From: an uncultured Jannaschia sp.
GTDB lineage: Bacteria; Pseudomonadota; Alphaproteobacteria; Rhodobacterales; Rhodobacteraceae
NCBI RefSeq assembly: GCF_947494025.1
Contig: NZ_CANLTQ010000025.1
Span: forward strand, 1 to 38,362
Length of the DNA: 38,362 bases
Direction of reading: 5' to 3'
Shown one piece after another: positions 38,246 through 38,362 of this stretch. The position numbers and the translations under genes were made by a program. Numbering within the stretch: the first letter of the stretch is position 1; every line of letters begins with the position of its first letter. Under the pieces are notes generated by a model that saw nothing but the letters and a program-made list of their open reading frames with translations, was not told the origin of the DNA and made no database searches.

Positions 38246-38362
38246 CTAAAGCCGCACCCCCCTCAGCCGCAGCGCGTTGCCGATGACCGAGACGGAGGAC
38301 AGGCTCATCGCCGCCGCCGCGAAGATGGGCGAGATCAGGAGTCCGAAGAAGGGATACAGCAC
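38246..38362 (-). CDS. P-type metal ATPase, C-terminal end (partial)
   Basis: The last 38 codons of a gene that extends beyond the window: [20 protein letters not shown] then [18 protein letters not shown] and TAG at 38246. The S-P-x-x-A-A-A-A-M-S-x-S-S-V-x-V-x-x-N-A-L-R-L-R motif is the end of copper-type (P1B-1) ATPases such as CopA. Metal-ligand Met and Ser residues of the last helix are present. Consistent with the metal-resistance surroundings. Confidence 0.85.
   Translation of the reverse strand: MLYPFFGLLISPIFAAAAMSLSSVSVIGNALRLRGVRL

Overview
The window is GC-rich accessory DNA from an alphaproteobacterium, most likely a member of the Rhodobacterales/Roseobacter group. This rests on protein style and composition, the STAS-fused MlaE, the SRAP, DUF3768 and ArdC-type genes, and the sulfur and heavy-metal genes. 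It looks like a plasmid or a composite genomic island: scars of IS21, IS256, IS3, IS66 and IS630 elements and several serine-recombinase pieces separate blocks of unrelated function. No rRNA, tRNA, CRISPR array or clear replication origin was seen.

Layout. 0-1.4 kb: broken IS21 (istA/istB). 1.5-2.4 kb: MbcA/ParS-type antitoxin with a RES toxin. 2.5-2.6 kb: short AT-rich element with terminal inverted repeats. 2.8-7.1 kb: complete Mce/Mla-type lipid ABC importer (STAS-MlaE, MlaF, MlaD, auxiliary lipoprotein). 7.1-8.8 kb: IS256 and IS3 remnants. 9.2-11.0 kb: SBP56/methanethiol oxidase with a [2Fe-2S] ferredoxin. 11.5-12.4 kb: decayed serine recombinase followed by an SRAP/ArdC chimera. 12.5-13.0 kb: YciE-like ferritin-fold protein. 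13.1-14.3 kb: IS66 and IS3 scars. 14.6-21.1 kb: minus-strand anti-restriction/ParB island of small genes, most of them preceded by the same kind of nested hairpin leader. 22.0-24.5 kb: CcmG/TlpA/CcdA thiol-redox genes plus a methyltransferase. 24.6-28.5 kb: first metal module (transporter; CDF-LspA-CYP152 operon divergent from an ArsR/CmtR-like repressor). 28.7-31.7 kb: exported TrbM-like pair, DUF2726 protein, SRAP and a resolvase. 32.3-33.0 kb: AbrB/PIN toxin-antitoxin. 33.2-36.4 kb: second metal module (CDF, ArsR, MerR stub, CzcD, an amber-interrupted transporter). 36.5-38.2 kb: BigR/SqrR-like sulfur sensor with a broken persulfide dioxygenase and a rhodanese. 38.2 kb to the end: the end of a P-type ATPase.

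The strongest unexplained signals are three. (1) A family of eight nested, mostly GNRA-capped hairpins lies upstream of genes in the ParB/ArdC island, with near-identical sequence around the ribosome-binding site in some copies. (2) Two diverged recombinase-SRAP cassettes in inverted orientation both place an ideal Shine-Dalgarno sequence 8 nt before an ATC codon where the SRAP start (Met before catalytic Cys2) should be. (3) A fatty-acid peroxygenase P450 (CYP152) is translationally packed with a metal exporter and a signal peptidase II. Much of the window is decaying: frameshifts, in-frame stops and truncations affect transposases, a metal transporter, the persulfide dioxygenase and a MerR regulator.
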